Origin: Oscillospiraceae bacterium
Lineage (GTDB): Bacteria > Bacillota > Clostridia > Oscillospirales > Ruminococcaceae
DNA: 64,000 bases
Direction: 5' to 3'
NCBI GenBank assembly: GCA_900768995.1
Contig: CAAGEZ010000042.1
Coordinates: 62,001 to 126,000 of the forward strand
Under the pieces are notes generated by a model. That model was given only the letters and a program-made list of their open reading frames with translations, ran no database searches and had not been told where the DNA came from. Below, piece by piece: positions 53,026 through 63,100 of this stretch (its first letter is position 1; each line of letters opens with the position of its first letter). The position numbers were made by a program, and so were the translations under genes.

Positions 53026-53787
53026 TCATACGATTCTGACAGGTATGTTGTGCTTTTTAAGCTCTTCCTTGACCTGTCCCACGGTAAGCTCCTTGTAGTG
53101 GAAAAGTGATGCCGCAAGAGCCGCCGCCGCATCTGTCTTTTCAAACACATCTGTGAAATGCTCAAGTGCCCCACAGCCGCCGCTGGCGATAACGGGTATC
53201 TTTACAGCACTGCACACAGCATTCAGCATATCAAGGTCAAAGCCGCCCTTTACGCCGTCGGTGTCCATTGATGTGAGAAGTATCTCCCCCGCACCAAGCT
53301 CCTCGGCTTTTTTTGCCCATTCTATTGCATCAATGCCCATATCTATTCTTCCGCCGTTTATCACAACAGTATAATGACCGTCGGGGCATTTTTTAGCGTC
53401 AATGGCAACAACAACACACTGACAGCCGAAAATATCCGCAGCCTCTCTTATAAGCTGAGGGTTCTTTACAGCCGCAGAATTTACGGATACCTTGTCAGCA
53501 CCTGCTCTGAGAGTGTCTCTGAAATCGTCGATGGTGCGTATTCCGCCGCCTACCGTCAGAGGCACGAAAACCTTTTTTGCAGTTCTTCTCACCACGTCGA
53601 GCATAGTTCCTCTGCCCTCGTGAGAAGCGGTTATGTCGAGAAAAACTATTTCGTCCGCACCCTGAGCGTCATACTCCGCAGCGCACTCAACGGGATCTCC
53701 GACTTCCTTTATTCCCACAAAGTTTATTCCCTTTACCACCTTGCCGTCACGGACATCAAGGCAGGGTATTATTCTTTTAGCCAGCAT
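53026..53787 (-). CDS. hisF: Imidazole glycerol phosphate synthase, cyclase subunit
   Basis: 253 aa beta/alpha barrel; ends in IPVRIV. Catalytic Asp near residue 11 ([14 protein letters not shown]) and Asp in [15 protein letters not shown]; phosphate loops ASGGCG and VGGGIR. With HisH it makes IGP and AICAR. hisH lies 14 bases upstream. Confidence 0.97.
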   Translation of the reverse strand: MLAKRIIPCLDVRDGKVVKGINFVGIKEVGDPVECAAEYDAQGADEIVFLDITASHEGRGTMLDVVRRTAKKVFVPLTVGGGIRTIDDFRDTLRAGADKVSVNSAAVKNPQLIREAADIFGCQCVVVAIDAKKCPDGHYTVVINGGRIDMGIDAIEWAKKAEELGAGEILLTSMDTDGVKGGFDLDMLNAVCSAVKIPVIASGGCGALEHFTDVFEKTDAAAALAASLFHYKELTVGQVKEELKKHNIPVRIV

Positions 53788-53801
53788 TGTCGGAAACCTC
53801 C

Positions 53802-54407
53802 TTACTTTATAAGCTCTGCGAAATTGCTGAGTATTTTAAGACCCGTTTTTCCGCTCTTTTCGGGGTGGAACTGTGCTCCGTAAACATTGCCTCTGTTAAC
53901 AAGAGCTGTGACCCTTTTGCCGTATTCGCAGTATGCCGCCACGTCCTCGTCGGCACATTCCGCCGCATAGGAATGAACAAAATATACATATTCATCATCG
54001 TCAAGACCGTTCAAAAGGGCACATTCCCTGTTCTTTTCAAGCTTGTTCCAGCCGATATGGGGAATGGAAAGCCCCTCAGGGGTCATAAGTCTGACCTGTC
54101 CGTCAATAAGCCCAAGTCCGTCGGTTTCCTCAAACTCGTAGCCTTTTGAGAATATGAGCTGCATCCCGAGGCATATTCCGAGAAAAGGTTTCTTGACAGC
54201 TTCTTCCTTTATGACCTCAACAAGTCCCGATTTTGTGAGCATATTCATAGCCCAAGGGAATGCTCCCACTCCTGGGAGGATTATCCCGTCAGCATTTCTT
54301 ATATCATCAGCCTTAGAGGTAAGCTCCGCAGGCAGTCCGAGATAATCCATAGCATTCTTAACGGAAAAAATGTTACCTGCACCGTAATCAACGATCGCAA
54401 TCATCAT
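53802..54407 (-). CDS. hisH: Imidazole glycerol phosphate synthase, glutaminase subunit
   Basis: 201 aa class I amidotransferase. [15 protein letters not shown] at the N-terminus, nucleophile Cys in [10 protein letters not shown] (near residue 79), and the His/Glu of FHPEKSG (near 180). It supplies ammonia to HisF. Start ATGATG: the first ATG (54407) overlaps the hisB stop by four bases; the second (54404) is better spaced from AGGGG. Either gives a coupled start. Confidence 0.95.
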   Translation of the reverse strand: MMIAIVDYGAGNIFSVKNAMDYLGLPAELTSKADDIRNADGIILPGVGAFPWAMNMLTKSGLVEVIKEEAVKKPFLGICLGMQLIFSKGYEFEETDGLGLIDGQVRLMTPEGLSIPHIGWNKLEKNRECALLNGLDDDEYVYFVHSYAAECADEDVAAYCEYGKRVTALVNRGNVYGAQFHPEKSGKTGLKILSNFAELIK

Positions 54408-54982
54408 AACACCCCTTTTGTGGAAAGTATTTCGCCGCCGTTTATTTTAACAGCCTCTTTGAGAGCGTGGGCAAGAGCCTTGAACATAGCCTCATTCTTG
54501 TGATGATCGTTGGTACCGTAGGGGCATTTCAGATGGAGAGTGATTCCTGCATTAAACGCAAAAGACCTCATAAACTCCTCGGTAAGGCAGTTGTCATAAG
54601 CACCTGTTCTCGGGTCGGAAAATTCACATTCATATACAAGAAAAGGTCTGTTGCTGATGTCAAGACAGCAGAATCCGAGGCTTTCGTCCATCGGGATAAA
54701 GCTTGTGCCGTAGCGGTTGATGCCTTTCATATCGCCGATAGCAGCCTTGAAAGCCTGTCCGAGAACTATTCCCGTGTCCTCAACAGAATGGTGTCCGTCA
54801 ACGTAAAGATCGCCGTCTGTGTGCACGGTAAGGTCAAAGCCGCCGTGGACGCAAAGGGCTGTGAGCATATGGTCAAAAAAGCCTATGCCCGTGTTTATGT
54901 CGTGTTTTCCGCTGCCGTCAAGGTCAAGTGTTATGCTTATCTTTGTCTCTTTGGTGTTTCTTTGTATCTCAGCTCTGCGCAT
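54404..54982 (-). CDS. hisB: Imidazoleglycerol-phosphate dehydratase
   Basis: 192 aa monofunctional HisB, without the N-terminal histidinol phosphatase domain. Metal-binding motifs FFDHMLTALCVHGGFD, DGHHSVEDTG and CPYGTNDHHKNE. Ends by overlapping hisH. Confidence 0.97.
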   Translation of the reverse strand: MRRAEIQRNTKETKISITLDLDGSGKHDINTGIGFFDHMLTALCVHGGFDLTVHTDGDLYVDGHHSVEDTGIVLGQAFKAAIGDMKGINRYGTSFIPMDESLGFCCLDISNRPFLVYECEFSDPRTGAYDNCLTEEFMRSFAFNAGITLHLKCPYGTNDHHKNEAMFKALAHALKEAVKINGGEILSTKGVL

Positions 54983-55002
54983 TTTCCTGCCCCTTTCTTA
55001 CA

Positions 55003-56061
55003 TTAAAGAAGTGAAAGAATGTCCTTGAATTCATTCAAAAATATATGATTTTCCCGCTCAGTTCCCGCTGTGACACGAAGATACGAGCCCATATATCTCA
55101 CCGAAACTCCCCTTTGCAGGAGCTTTTCGTATATTTCCTTTGATCTATGCGTCCTTATGAACACGAAATTCGTTACCGAGTCAAAGACCTTTTCGATAAC
55201 AAAATATCTCTCCGCCAGGTCAGATATTGCACTTTGCAGCATTTTTCTGCTGTGGACTATCTCGGCGGTGTATTCCATTATCATAGGCTTGTGTCTCAGC
55301 ACCGCAGCCGCCGCAGCCTGGGTTATTGCATTGACATTATAAGGCGATTTTACCGCTTTGAGTGCAGAGGATATCTTCTCCCCAGCCACAGCAAAACCGA
55401 GTCTCAGCGCCGCCATACCCATATTCTTAGAGCAGGTTTTGAGCACAATGAGATTGTCAAGCTCTTCGGTCATATCAAGAACGCTTTCGCCCCAGAAGTC
55501 CATATATGCCTCATCAACGATAACAAGGCAGAATACGTTTTTCACAAGCCGTATGATGTCCTGCCTGCGGACACCGAGAGATGTGGGATTGCAGGGGTTT
55601 GAGAAAATAATAGCCTTGACATCGTTATTGTTGCAGTATTCCGAGACCTTGCCCACGTCAATTTTCAAATCATCTTCCTTGGGCAGGTTTTTGATGTTAA
55701 GCTCGTTTATAAAACCGTAAAAGGCATACATCGAAAAATCTGGAGAAAGAGTGACAACAGTGTTGCCCTTGTCAAGAAATGAGTTGAGAATGAGCGAGAT
55801 AAGCTCATCTGACCCGTTTCCTGCGGTGCAGTGGTCGGGATTTAAGCCGTAATATGCGGCGAATGCTTCGGTAACATCTTTTGCCGCAGGGTCGGGATAT
55901 CTGTTGAACTCCACCTTTTTCACAGCCTCGCTTATAACATCGCCAAGCTTCTCGGAAATGTCAAAGCAGGACTCATTTGCGTCCAGCCTTATGGGATATC
56001 CCCCAGCCTCGGGAACATATGGCTCAATGCTTTTAAGCTTTTTGTTAAGCTCATAGGGCAT
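55003..56061 (-). CDS. hisC: Histidinol-phosphate aminotransferase
   Basis: 352 aa fold-type I PLP enzyme. RLDANESCFD at the N-terminus, FSNPCNPTSLG, VIVDEAYMDFWG, and the PLP-lysine region LKTCSKNMGMAALRLG. It transaminates imidazole acetol phosphate. Distance to hisB is 20 bases. Confidence 0.95.
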   Translation of the reverse strand: MPYELNKKLKSIEPYVPEAGGYPIRLDANESCFDISEKLGDVISEAVKKVEFNRYPDPAAKDVTEAFAAYYGLNPDHCTAGNGSDELISLILNSFLDKGNTVVTLSPDFSMYAFYGFINELNIKNLPKEDDLKIDVGKVSEYCNNNDVKAIIFSNPCNPTSLGVRRQDIIRLVKNVFCLVIVDEAYMDFWGESVLDMTEELDNLIVLKTCSKNMGMAALRLGFAVAGEKISSALKAVKSPYNVNAITQAAAAAVLRHKPMIMEYTAEIVHSRKMLQSAISDLAERYFVIEKVFDSVTNFVFIRTHRSKEIYEKLLQRGVSVRYMGSYLRVTAGTERENHIFLNEFKDILSLL

Positions 56062-56082
56062 ATAATGACCGCCTTTCGTTCA

Positions 56083-57372
56083 TTACTTTTCAAATCTGAT
56101 CTTGACTGCGTGAGCGTGAGCGGTAAGACCTTCCTTCTCGGCAATGCATACGATATCGTCCTTTGCATCAAGGAGAGCCTGCTCAGTGTAGTAAATGAAC
56201 TGTGAACGCTTAACAAAGCTGTTTACGGAAAGAGGCGAGAAAAATCTTGCTGTACCGCTTGTGGGAAGAACGTGGTTGGGTCCTGCAAAATAGTCGCCGA
56301 GAGGCTCGGGGCTGTACTGTCCCATAAATACTGAGCCAACATTATTGAGCTTTCCAAGGTAGCTCATAGGGTCATTGACCTGAATCTCAAGGTGCTCGGG
56401 AGCAAGTGAATTTGCAAGCTCAATTGCTCTGTCCATAGTCTTTGTAACGATTATAGCTCCATAATTATCGATAGAAGAACGGATAATTTCGTTTCTTTCA
56501 AGGCTTGCCATCTGCTTTTCAAGCTCACGGGAGGTCTCCTCGGCAATTTTCTCGCTTGTGGTGATGAGAATAGCGGAAGCAAGTCTGTCGTGCTCAGCCT
56601 GGCTCATAAGATCAGCGGCAAGATATGCGGGAGATGCGGTATCATCGGCAACAATGAGAATTTCGCTGGGGCCTGCTATCATATCAATGTCCACCTTGCC
56701 GTAAAGAAGCTTCTTTGCGGTGGCAACAAAGATATTGCCGGGGCCTACTATCTTGTCCACCTTGGGTATCTCCTCAGTGCCGTATGCAAGGGCTGCAATA
56801 GCCTGTGCTCCGCCGCACATAAATACCCTGTCAACGCCAACTATTGCCGCAGCGGTGAGGATATCGGGATTGGGCTTGCCGTCCTTTCCGGGAGGTGTCA
56901 CCATTATTATTTCCTTAACGCCCGCTATCTTTGCGGGAACAGCATTCATCAGCACGGAGGAGGGATATGCAGCTGTGCCGCCGGGAACATAAAGACCAAC
57001 TCTGTCAAGACCTCTTACACGCTGACCGAGAATGCAGCCGTTGCCCTTGGCATCAATAAAGCTCTGCTCCTTCTGTCTGTTGTGGAACTCGGTGATGTTC
57101 TCCATTGCGTTGAGAAGAGCATTAACAAAAGCCTCGTCAGCATTTGTCATAGCGTCGTGGATAACATCAAGGGGAACTTCATAATATTCGGGGAGCTTTC
57201 CGTCAAATTTCAGAGTGTAGTCCTTAACAGCCTTATCGCCTTTTTCCTTAACATTGTCGATTATCTCGGAGACTATCTCGGAGACCTTCTTGTCAGTCTC
57301 GCCGTTTCTCTTCTCGACTTCCTTTAAAAACTGAACCTCGGCGTTGCCGTCAGCAATTATTTTTCTTATCAT
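56083..57372 (-). CDS. hisD: Histidinol dehydrogenase
   Basis: 429 aa Zn2+ enzyme that oxidises histidinol to histidine with two NAD+. Motifs GLYVPGGTAAYPSSVLM, DMIAGPSEILIVADD, MSQAEHD and LPTSGTARFFSPLSV. Distance to hisC is 21 bases. Confidence 0.97.
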   Translation of the reverse strand: MIRKIIADGNAEVQFLKEVEKRNGETDKKVSEIVSEIIDNVKEKGDKAVKDYTLKFDGKLPEYYEVPLDVIHDAMTNADEAFVNALLNAMENITEFHNRQKEQSFIDAKGNGCILGQRVRGLDRVGLYVPGGTAAYPSSVLMNAVPAKIAGVKEIIMVTPPGKDGKPNPDILTAAAIVGVDRVFMCGGAQAIAALAYGTEEIPKVDKIVGPGNIFVATAKKLLYGKVDIDMIAGPSEILIVADDTASPAYLAADLMSQAEHDRLASAILITTSEKIAEETSRELEKQMASLERNEIIRSSIDNYGAIIVTKTMDRAIELANSLAPEHLEIQVNDPMSYLGKLNNVGSVFMGQYSPEPLGDYFAGPNHVLPTSGTARFFSPLSVNSFVKRSQFIYYTEQALLDAKDDIVCIAEKEGLTAHAHAVKIRFEK

Positions 57373-57392
57373 TGCAGAAACGTCCTTTCTTA

Positions 57393-58031
57393 TCAGATAT
57401 TTGCTTCAATAGCTGCGATAAGCTTCTCGATCTCTTCCTTGCGGAGCTTAAGGCTTACCATATTTGCAATAAGTCTTGCGGAAATGGGGCAGATGTACTC
57501 ATATACCTCAAGACCGTTTTCCTTTAATGTAGTACCTGTTTCAACTATATCAACGATAGCGTGGGAAAGACCAAGGAGCGGAGCCAGCTCAACGCTTCCC
57601 TCTATCTTCACGATATCAACGTCCATATTCTTCTTTTCAAAGAATGTACGGGCAACATTGGGGTATTTTGTGGCGATAGTTCTTACGTGAGTTCCCTCGT
57701 AGAAATTCTCGCCCTTTTTGCCAGCAAGAGCAAAGCGGCACTTTCCGAAGCCAAGGTCAGAAAGCTCAAAAAACTTGCCCTGCATCTCGATGATAGTGTC
57801 CTTACCCACAACGCCAAGGTCGCATACACCATTTTCAACGTAGGTTATAACATCGGCTGCCTTTGCAAGGACAACTTCAATACTGTCGCCAACGGGAAGA
57901 ATGAGCTTTCTGCCTTTTTCGTGAACGGCGGTGCAGTCATAGCCTATCTTTTCAAGGAGAGCTACCGTGTCCTTTTCAAGTCTGCCCTTTGTAAGAGCTA
58001 TTCTTAGAGGTCTCTGTGCATTGTTAATCAT
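57393..58031 (-). CDS. hisG: ATP phosphoribosyltransferase, short catalytic subunit
   Basis: 212 aa from ATG 58031, eight bases after AGGAG. LRIALTKGRLEKDTVALLEKIGYDC, DLGVVGKDTI and DIVETGTTLKENGLEV match the short HisG form, which lacks the regulatory C domain and needs HisZ, encoded directly upstream. First committed step of histidine synthesis. Confidence 0.97.
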   Translation of the reverse strand: MINNAQRPLRIALTKGRLEKDTVALLEKIGYDCTAVHEKGRKLILPVGDSIEVVLAKAADVITYVENGVCDLGVVGKDTIIEMQGKFFELSDLGFGKCRFALAGKKGENFYEGTHVRTIATKYPNVARTFFEKKNMDVDIVKIEGSVELAPLLGLSHAIVDIVETGTTLKENGLEVYEYICPISARLIANMVSLKLRKEEIEKLIAAIEANI

Positions 58032-58045
58032 ATGTATTTCTCCTA

Positions 58046-59239
58046 TCAAAGATTTTCGGAAGTTACCTTGTCAGCTACAACATCTATGCGCTTGATTCCC
58101 TTTTTCTCGGCATAGCTCTTCACTTCATCATATGTATCAAATACGGCAGTCTCAGCGGTATATCCCTCGGAAATGAGCTTTCGTGCATATGCCACGGCAG
58201 CAGCTTCATATCCGTCTGTTCCGAACACAAGGACATCTGCGGGAGCAGGCTTGAAATCAACCTTTTTAAGCTCAGCCCTTGCAACTGCGTCAACATTTAC
58301 CGCAAAGCCCGTTGCAGGAACATCATAACCGAACTCGGAAAGGAGCTTGTCATATCTTCCGCCTGAAAGAACAGCGTCTCCGCAGCCCTCGATATATCCC
58401 TTTATAACTGTTCCCGTGTAATAATCCATACGGTTTACAAGTCCGAGGTCAATGGTTATCATTCCGTTGTATCCGAGAGAAACAGCCTTTTCATATGTAT
58501 CTCTAAGCTCTGCAAGAACAGCGTCAGCCTGGGGATCGCTGTAAAGAGCGGCAGCCTCCGCAAACACCTCTTCGCCGCCGAAAAGACGGGGAAGCTGTCT
58601 CAGCGCACGGGTAACTTCATTGTCACCGATACTTTCAAGGAGATCGTTAAGAGCGGGATAATTCTTCACCTCGATAAGACCTCTTATGTTCTCGGCAGTG
58701 TCGCTGTCGCAGCCAAGCTTGTTGATAAGTGCCTTGAAAAATCCGATATGACCTATTTCAAGACGGAACCCCTCGGTCTCGAATGATGAAAGCACTTCAA
58801 GAGCATTTGAAAGCACCTCAAGCTCCGCACGTCCCGAAGCCGAACCGATAAGCTCGATTCCCGTCTGACGTATCTCGTCGCTTCTTCCACGCATACTGGG
58901 CTTGTTTCTGTAAACGCTCTGGCTATAGCAAAGTCTGAGAGGAAGTGTCTGCTCTCTGAGACGGGTTGCAGTCATTCTTGCAATAGGCATTGTGGAGTCG
59001 GGGCGGACGACCATAAGGCGTGCCTTGTTGTCCACAAGCTTGTACATAGTTTCCTGTGGGAAATATCTTGATTTCATATTGAAAACATCGTAAAATTCAA
59101 GACCCGGAGTGATAACTTCGGAATAGCCCTTTGACTTGAACACCTTTTGCAGGCGCTCCTCAACTGCCCTTACAGCGGCACATTCCTCAAAAAGCAGGTC
59201 TCTTGTTCCCTCTGGGGTTATAAGATCATATCGTTTCAT
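58046..59239 (-). CDS. hisZ: ATP phosphoribosyltransferase regulatory subunit
   Basis: 397 aa HisRS-like protein without synthetase activity. TPEGTRDLLFEECAAVRAVEERL at the N-terminus, FYDVFN, and motif-2-like LRLCYSQSVYRNKPSMRGRSDEIRQTGIELIGS are retained. It completes the short HisG enzyme and probably mediates feedback by histidine. First gene of the operon; its last four bases overlap the region just before hisG. Confidence 0.94.
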   Translation of the reverse strand: MKRYDLITPEGTRDLLFEECAAVRAVEERLQKVFKSKGYSEVITPGLEFYDVFNMKSRYFPQETMYKLVDNKARLMVVRPDSTMPIARMTATRLREQTLPLRLCYSQSVYRNKPSMRGRSDEIRQTGIELIGSASGRAELEVLSNALEVLSSFETEGFRLEIGHIGFFKALINKLGCDSDTAENIRGLIEVKNYPALNDLLESIGDNEVTRALRQLPRLFGGEEVFAEAAALYSDPQADAVLAELRDTYEKAVSLGYNGMITIDLGLVNRMDYYTGTVIKGYIEGCGDAVLSGGRYDKLLSEFGYDVPATGFAVNVDAVARAELKKVDFKPAPADVLVFGTDGYEAAAVAYARKLISEGYTAETAVFDTYDEVKSYAEKKGIKRIDVVADKVTSENL

Positions 59240-59289
59240 ACAGTAAATCTCCCTGTTAATTTATCGTGGTAAAGTGATATCATAGTAGT

Positions 59290-59318
59290 ATAATACCATA
59301 ATAATGTAATAATGTCAA
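59290..59318 (-). promoter_or_regulatory. Promoter of the his operon
   Basis: On the minus strand, TTGACA (59318-59313), 17 bases, TATTAT (59295-59290), with TGG before the -10. The leader to hisZ is only about 45 bases, too short for a T-box, so control is by other means. Confidence 0.8.
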
Positions 59319-59333
59319 TAGTGCCTTGAAAAT

Positions 59334-60131
59334 TTAGGCAATATAGCCTTTGATTTTCAAAAAATCACTGTTAAGCTTGTCTATATCAACGGAGCCGTCA
59401 TCATTCACAGATGTTGCTTCAACGGTAAAGTCGCCGCTGTAGTCTGTTTTTCTGACAAATGCGAAAAAACTGTCAAAATCAATATTTCCGCAGCCGAGAT
59501 GAAGCGTTCTGAGGGCACTCCATTCCTTAATACCTCCGCCGTAATCGTTAATGTGGAGATGCTTTACGTGCTTTTTCATAAAATCCTCATCATAAATTTC
59601 TTCAAGCTCACCGTGAAATGCAGCCATTTTTGTGTCAAAGGTAAAGCTGATGTCGGGGTATGCATCTGTAAGCTCTCTGAGCCTTTTCATAGGCGTCGAA
59701 ACATTGCAGACCACATTTTCCACCGTCAGCAGAAGCCCATAGCTTTCGACAGTCTTTCTGAGCTTTTCGTAAGCTTTGAGATTTTCCGAAAAATTGCTGT
59801 CGGAAACAAGCCCGTTCCACAGATGCAGCACTAAAAGCTTTGCACCGACCATTTCAGCAGCACGACAATCAAGCTCAAAGCGCCTGTATGCCTCCGCATC
59901 GCCCGCCGAAATAAGCTCGCCTATCCCCTTTTCGCAGTGAACTGTGGGGATAAGCAGACCCATTTTTGAAATATCGCCGTAAACCGTATCAAAATTTTCA
60001 TACCAGCTGCGGCTCATCATCAACTCAAAGCCGTCACAGCAGAGCTTTTCCGCAAATTCGGGCAAAAGTCCGTAGTTAAGACCGTTTTTTCGGGTAACAA
60101 CAGCTCCTGTGGAGCATAAAACTCTGTTCAA
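59334..60131 (-). CDS. TIM-barrel sugar phosphate isomerase/epimerase-like protein
   Basis: 265 aa of the xylose isomerase-like / AP endonuclease 2 family. Metal-site candidates are HLWNGL, VENVVCN (Glu), FTFDTKMAAFHG (Asp, His), HLHINDYGG and VEATSV (Glu). The exact reaction cannot be told. The start is TTG at 60131, about seven bases after GAGGAAG and 12 bases after polC, suggesting cotranscription with polC, though the functional link is unclear. Confidence 0.75.
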   Translation of the reverse strand: MNRVLCSTGAVVTRKNGLNYGLLPEFAEKLCCDGFELMMSRSWYENFDTVYGDISKMGLLIPTVHCEKGIGELISAGDAEAYRRFELDCRAAEMVGAKLLVLHLWNGLVSDSNFSENLKAYEKLRKTVESYGLLLTVENVVCNVSTPMKRLRELTDAYPDISFTFDTKMAAFHGELEEIYDEDFMKKHVKHLHINDYGGGIKEWSALRTLHLGCGNIDFDSFFAFVRKTDYSGDFTVEATSVNDDGSVDIDKLNSDFLKIKGYIA

Positions 60132-60143
60132 TATGTCACTTCC

Positions 60144-63100
60144 TCAGAAAAGGCTTATCTGGTCGGACTTGGGAAGATCGCCCATTGCGCCCAGAGAAAC
60201 CAGCTTGTCGATAACTGAATTTGAAACGCCGCTCTTCTCCTGAAGCTCGTCTATTGAGATGAAGTCTCCCGCCTGAACAGCATCATACAGCGATTTTGCG
60301 GCATTTTCGCCGATACCGCCCGCCGATGAGAAAGGAAGTCTTATCTTTCCGTCCTCAACGGTATATTTGGTTGCGTGGGACTTATAAATGTTGATTGGCA
60401 GAAAGTCATAACCTCTCGCCATCATCTCATTTGTGAGCAGGAGCATATCATATGTACCCGAGTCCTTGGCGGTCTTGTCATTGCCCTTTGCCTTGATCTC
60501 GTTCATTTTGAGCTTAACGGCATTTCTTCCGAGCATTGCGGTCTCAGCGTCAAAATCCTCGCCACGAACTGTAAATATAGTGGCGTAAAATTCCAGCGGA
60601 TAATATACCTTGTACCACGCAAGCTTGTTTGCGGCAATAACGTAAGCCGCAGCGTGGGCTTTCGGGAACATATACTTGATCTTCAGACAGCTTTCGATGT
60701 ACCACTCGGGAACATCGTGATCTCTCATCGTTTGCTTCATTTCCTCGGTGAGGAGCTTAGGAGCTTTACCCTTACGGGTTATCTCCATTATCTTAAAGGA
60801 AAGGTTGGGGTCAACGCCGTGGTAAATGAGGTATGTCATAATACCGTCACGGCAGCCGATAACCTCGGAAATTGTGCATATGCCGTTCTTGATAAGGTCC
60901 TGTGCATTTCCCAGCCATACATCAGTACCGTGAGAAAGTCCCGATATCTGGAGCAGGTCGGAAAATCTTTTTGGCTTTGCATCAAGAAGCATCTGCATAG
61001 CAAATCCCGTACCCATTTCGGGGATAGCCAGTGTACCTGTCTGCCAGCCGATGTCCTCCGCTGTAACGCCAAGTGCTTCGGGGGACGCATAAAGGCTCAT
61101 AACCTTTTCGTCCGCAGGGAAAATATCCTTTGTAAGCACCCCCGTCATATCCTCAAGGTGCTTGTAAAGTGTGGGCACATCGTGTCCAAGCTCATCAAGC
61201 TTCAGGATAGTATCGTGAAGTGAATGGAAGTCAAAGTGAGTAGTGATAAAGTTGGATTTCGGGTCCTCCGCAGGGTGCTGAACGGCGGTGAAGTCATATA
61301 CCTCGTAATCCGAGGGAACAACGACCATTCCTCCCGGGTGCTGACCCGTTGTACGCTTAACACCCGTACAGCCGAGAGTAAGGCGGTTTTCCTCGGCTCT
61401 CGAGACCTTTTTGCCCACGGCTTCAAGATAATGCTTGACATAGCCGTAAGCGGTCTTTTCGGCAACTGAGCCTGTGGTTCCCGCCTTGAACACGTTCTCG
61501 GGGCCAAACAATGTTTCCGTATATTTATGGGCAGAGGTCTGATATTCACCCGAAAAGTTAAGGTCGATATCGGGAGCCTTGTCTCCGTTAAATCCGAGGA
61601 AGGTTTCAAAGGGGATATCGTGTCCCTCACGGATATATTCAGTACCGCATTTGGGGCATACTTTCGGCGGCAGGTCATAGCCTGAGCCATATGTACCGTC
61701 AAGGAAGAACTCGCTGTTCTTGCAGTTTGGGCACAGATAATGGGGCGGCAGGGAGTTTACCTCGGAAATACCCGACATATTCGCAACGAATGACGAACCT
61801 ACCGAACCTCTCGAACCCACCTGATAGCCGTGTTCATTGGAATTGGCAACAAGCTTCTGAGCGATCATATAAAGCACCGCAAAACCATTCTTGATAATGG
61901 AGTTAAGCTCCTTGTCAAGACGCTTCTGAACGATGTCGGGAAGCGGATCGCCGTACATTTTCTTGGCTCTCTGCCAGGTTATCCTCGGAAGCTCCTCTTC
62001 GGCATTGTCCATACTTGGGGTGAATGTTCCGGGCGGGATAGGTCTGATATCAGGGTCAACCATATCGGCAATTTTATTTGTATTTGTCACTACGACTTCG
62101 TAAGCCTTTTCCTTGCCAAGATATGCAAATTCCTCCAGCATCTCATCAGTAGTCCGCAGATACAGCGGCGGCTGATGCTCGGCATCGGCAAACTTATCAT
62201 ACATAAGTATCTTTCGGAAAATTGCGTCAGAGGGGTCCATAAAATGCACGTCACAGGTGGCAACAACAGGAATATTCAGCGCATCGCCAAGCTTGACGAT
62301 AGTTTTGTTAAATTCCTGCAAATCCTCCACAGTCTTGATGTTGTCATAGTCCTCGTCACGGATAAGGAAGCCGTTGTTCATAACAGGCTGAATTTCAAGA
62401 TAATCGTAAAATGACGCAATATCGCAGAGAACGTCCCAGGGACGACCGTCACGGACAGCGGTGAAAAGCTCACCCGCCTCACAGGCACTGCCCACAATAA
62501 GTCCCTCACGGTGAGTTATAAGCTCGGACATTGGGATTCTGGGACGGCGGTGATAATACTTGATGTGACCGAAAGAAACAAGCTTGTAGAGATTTTTCAG
62601 TCCCGCATTGTTCTTTGCAAGAATTATCTGATGATAAGCCCTGAGACTCTTTGGGTCAACATTTTTCGTGACCTTGTTTATGTCGCTGATGTTGACGCAG
62701 CCCTCCTCATCAATAAGCCGTGCGGCAAGCTTGATGAAAATTCTGCCGAGCATTTTTGCGTCCTCAAAGGCTCTGTGGTGGTCAAATTCGCCAAGTCCGA
62801 GATGCTTTGCAACGATATTCAGCTTGTGCTTTTTCAGTTCGGGGAGCATACTTCTGCACATTACCACCGTGTCGATAATGGAAAAATTGAACTTTATTCC
62901 CTGACGGACGCACTCAGCCTTTATAAACGCCGTATCAAAGCCAGCATTATGTGCAATAAGAACAGGGTTTTCGCCGCAGTATTCGATGAATTTTTCAAGA
63001 GCTTCTTTCTGTGACGGCGCACCCTCAACCATTTCCCCCGTAATTCCCGTAAGCTTTGTTATTCTTTCGGGAATAGGCTTTTCGGGGTCTGCAAAGCTTG

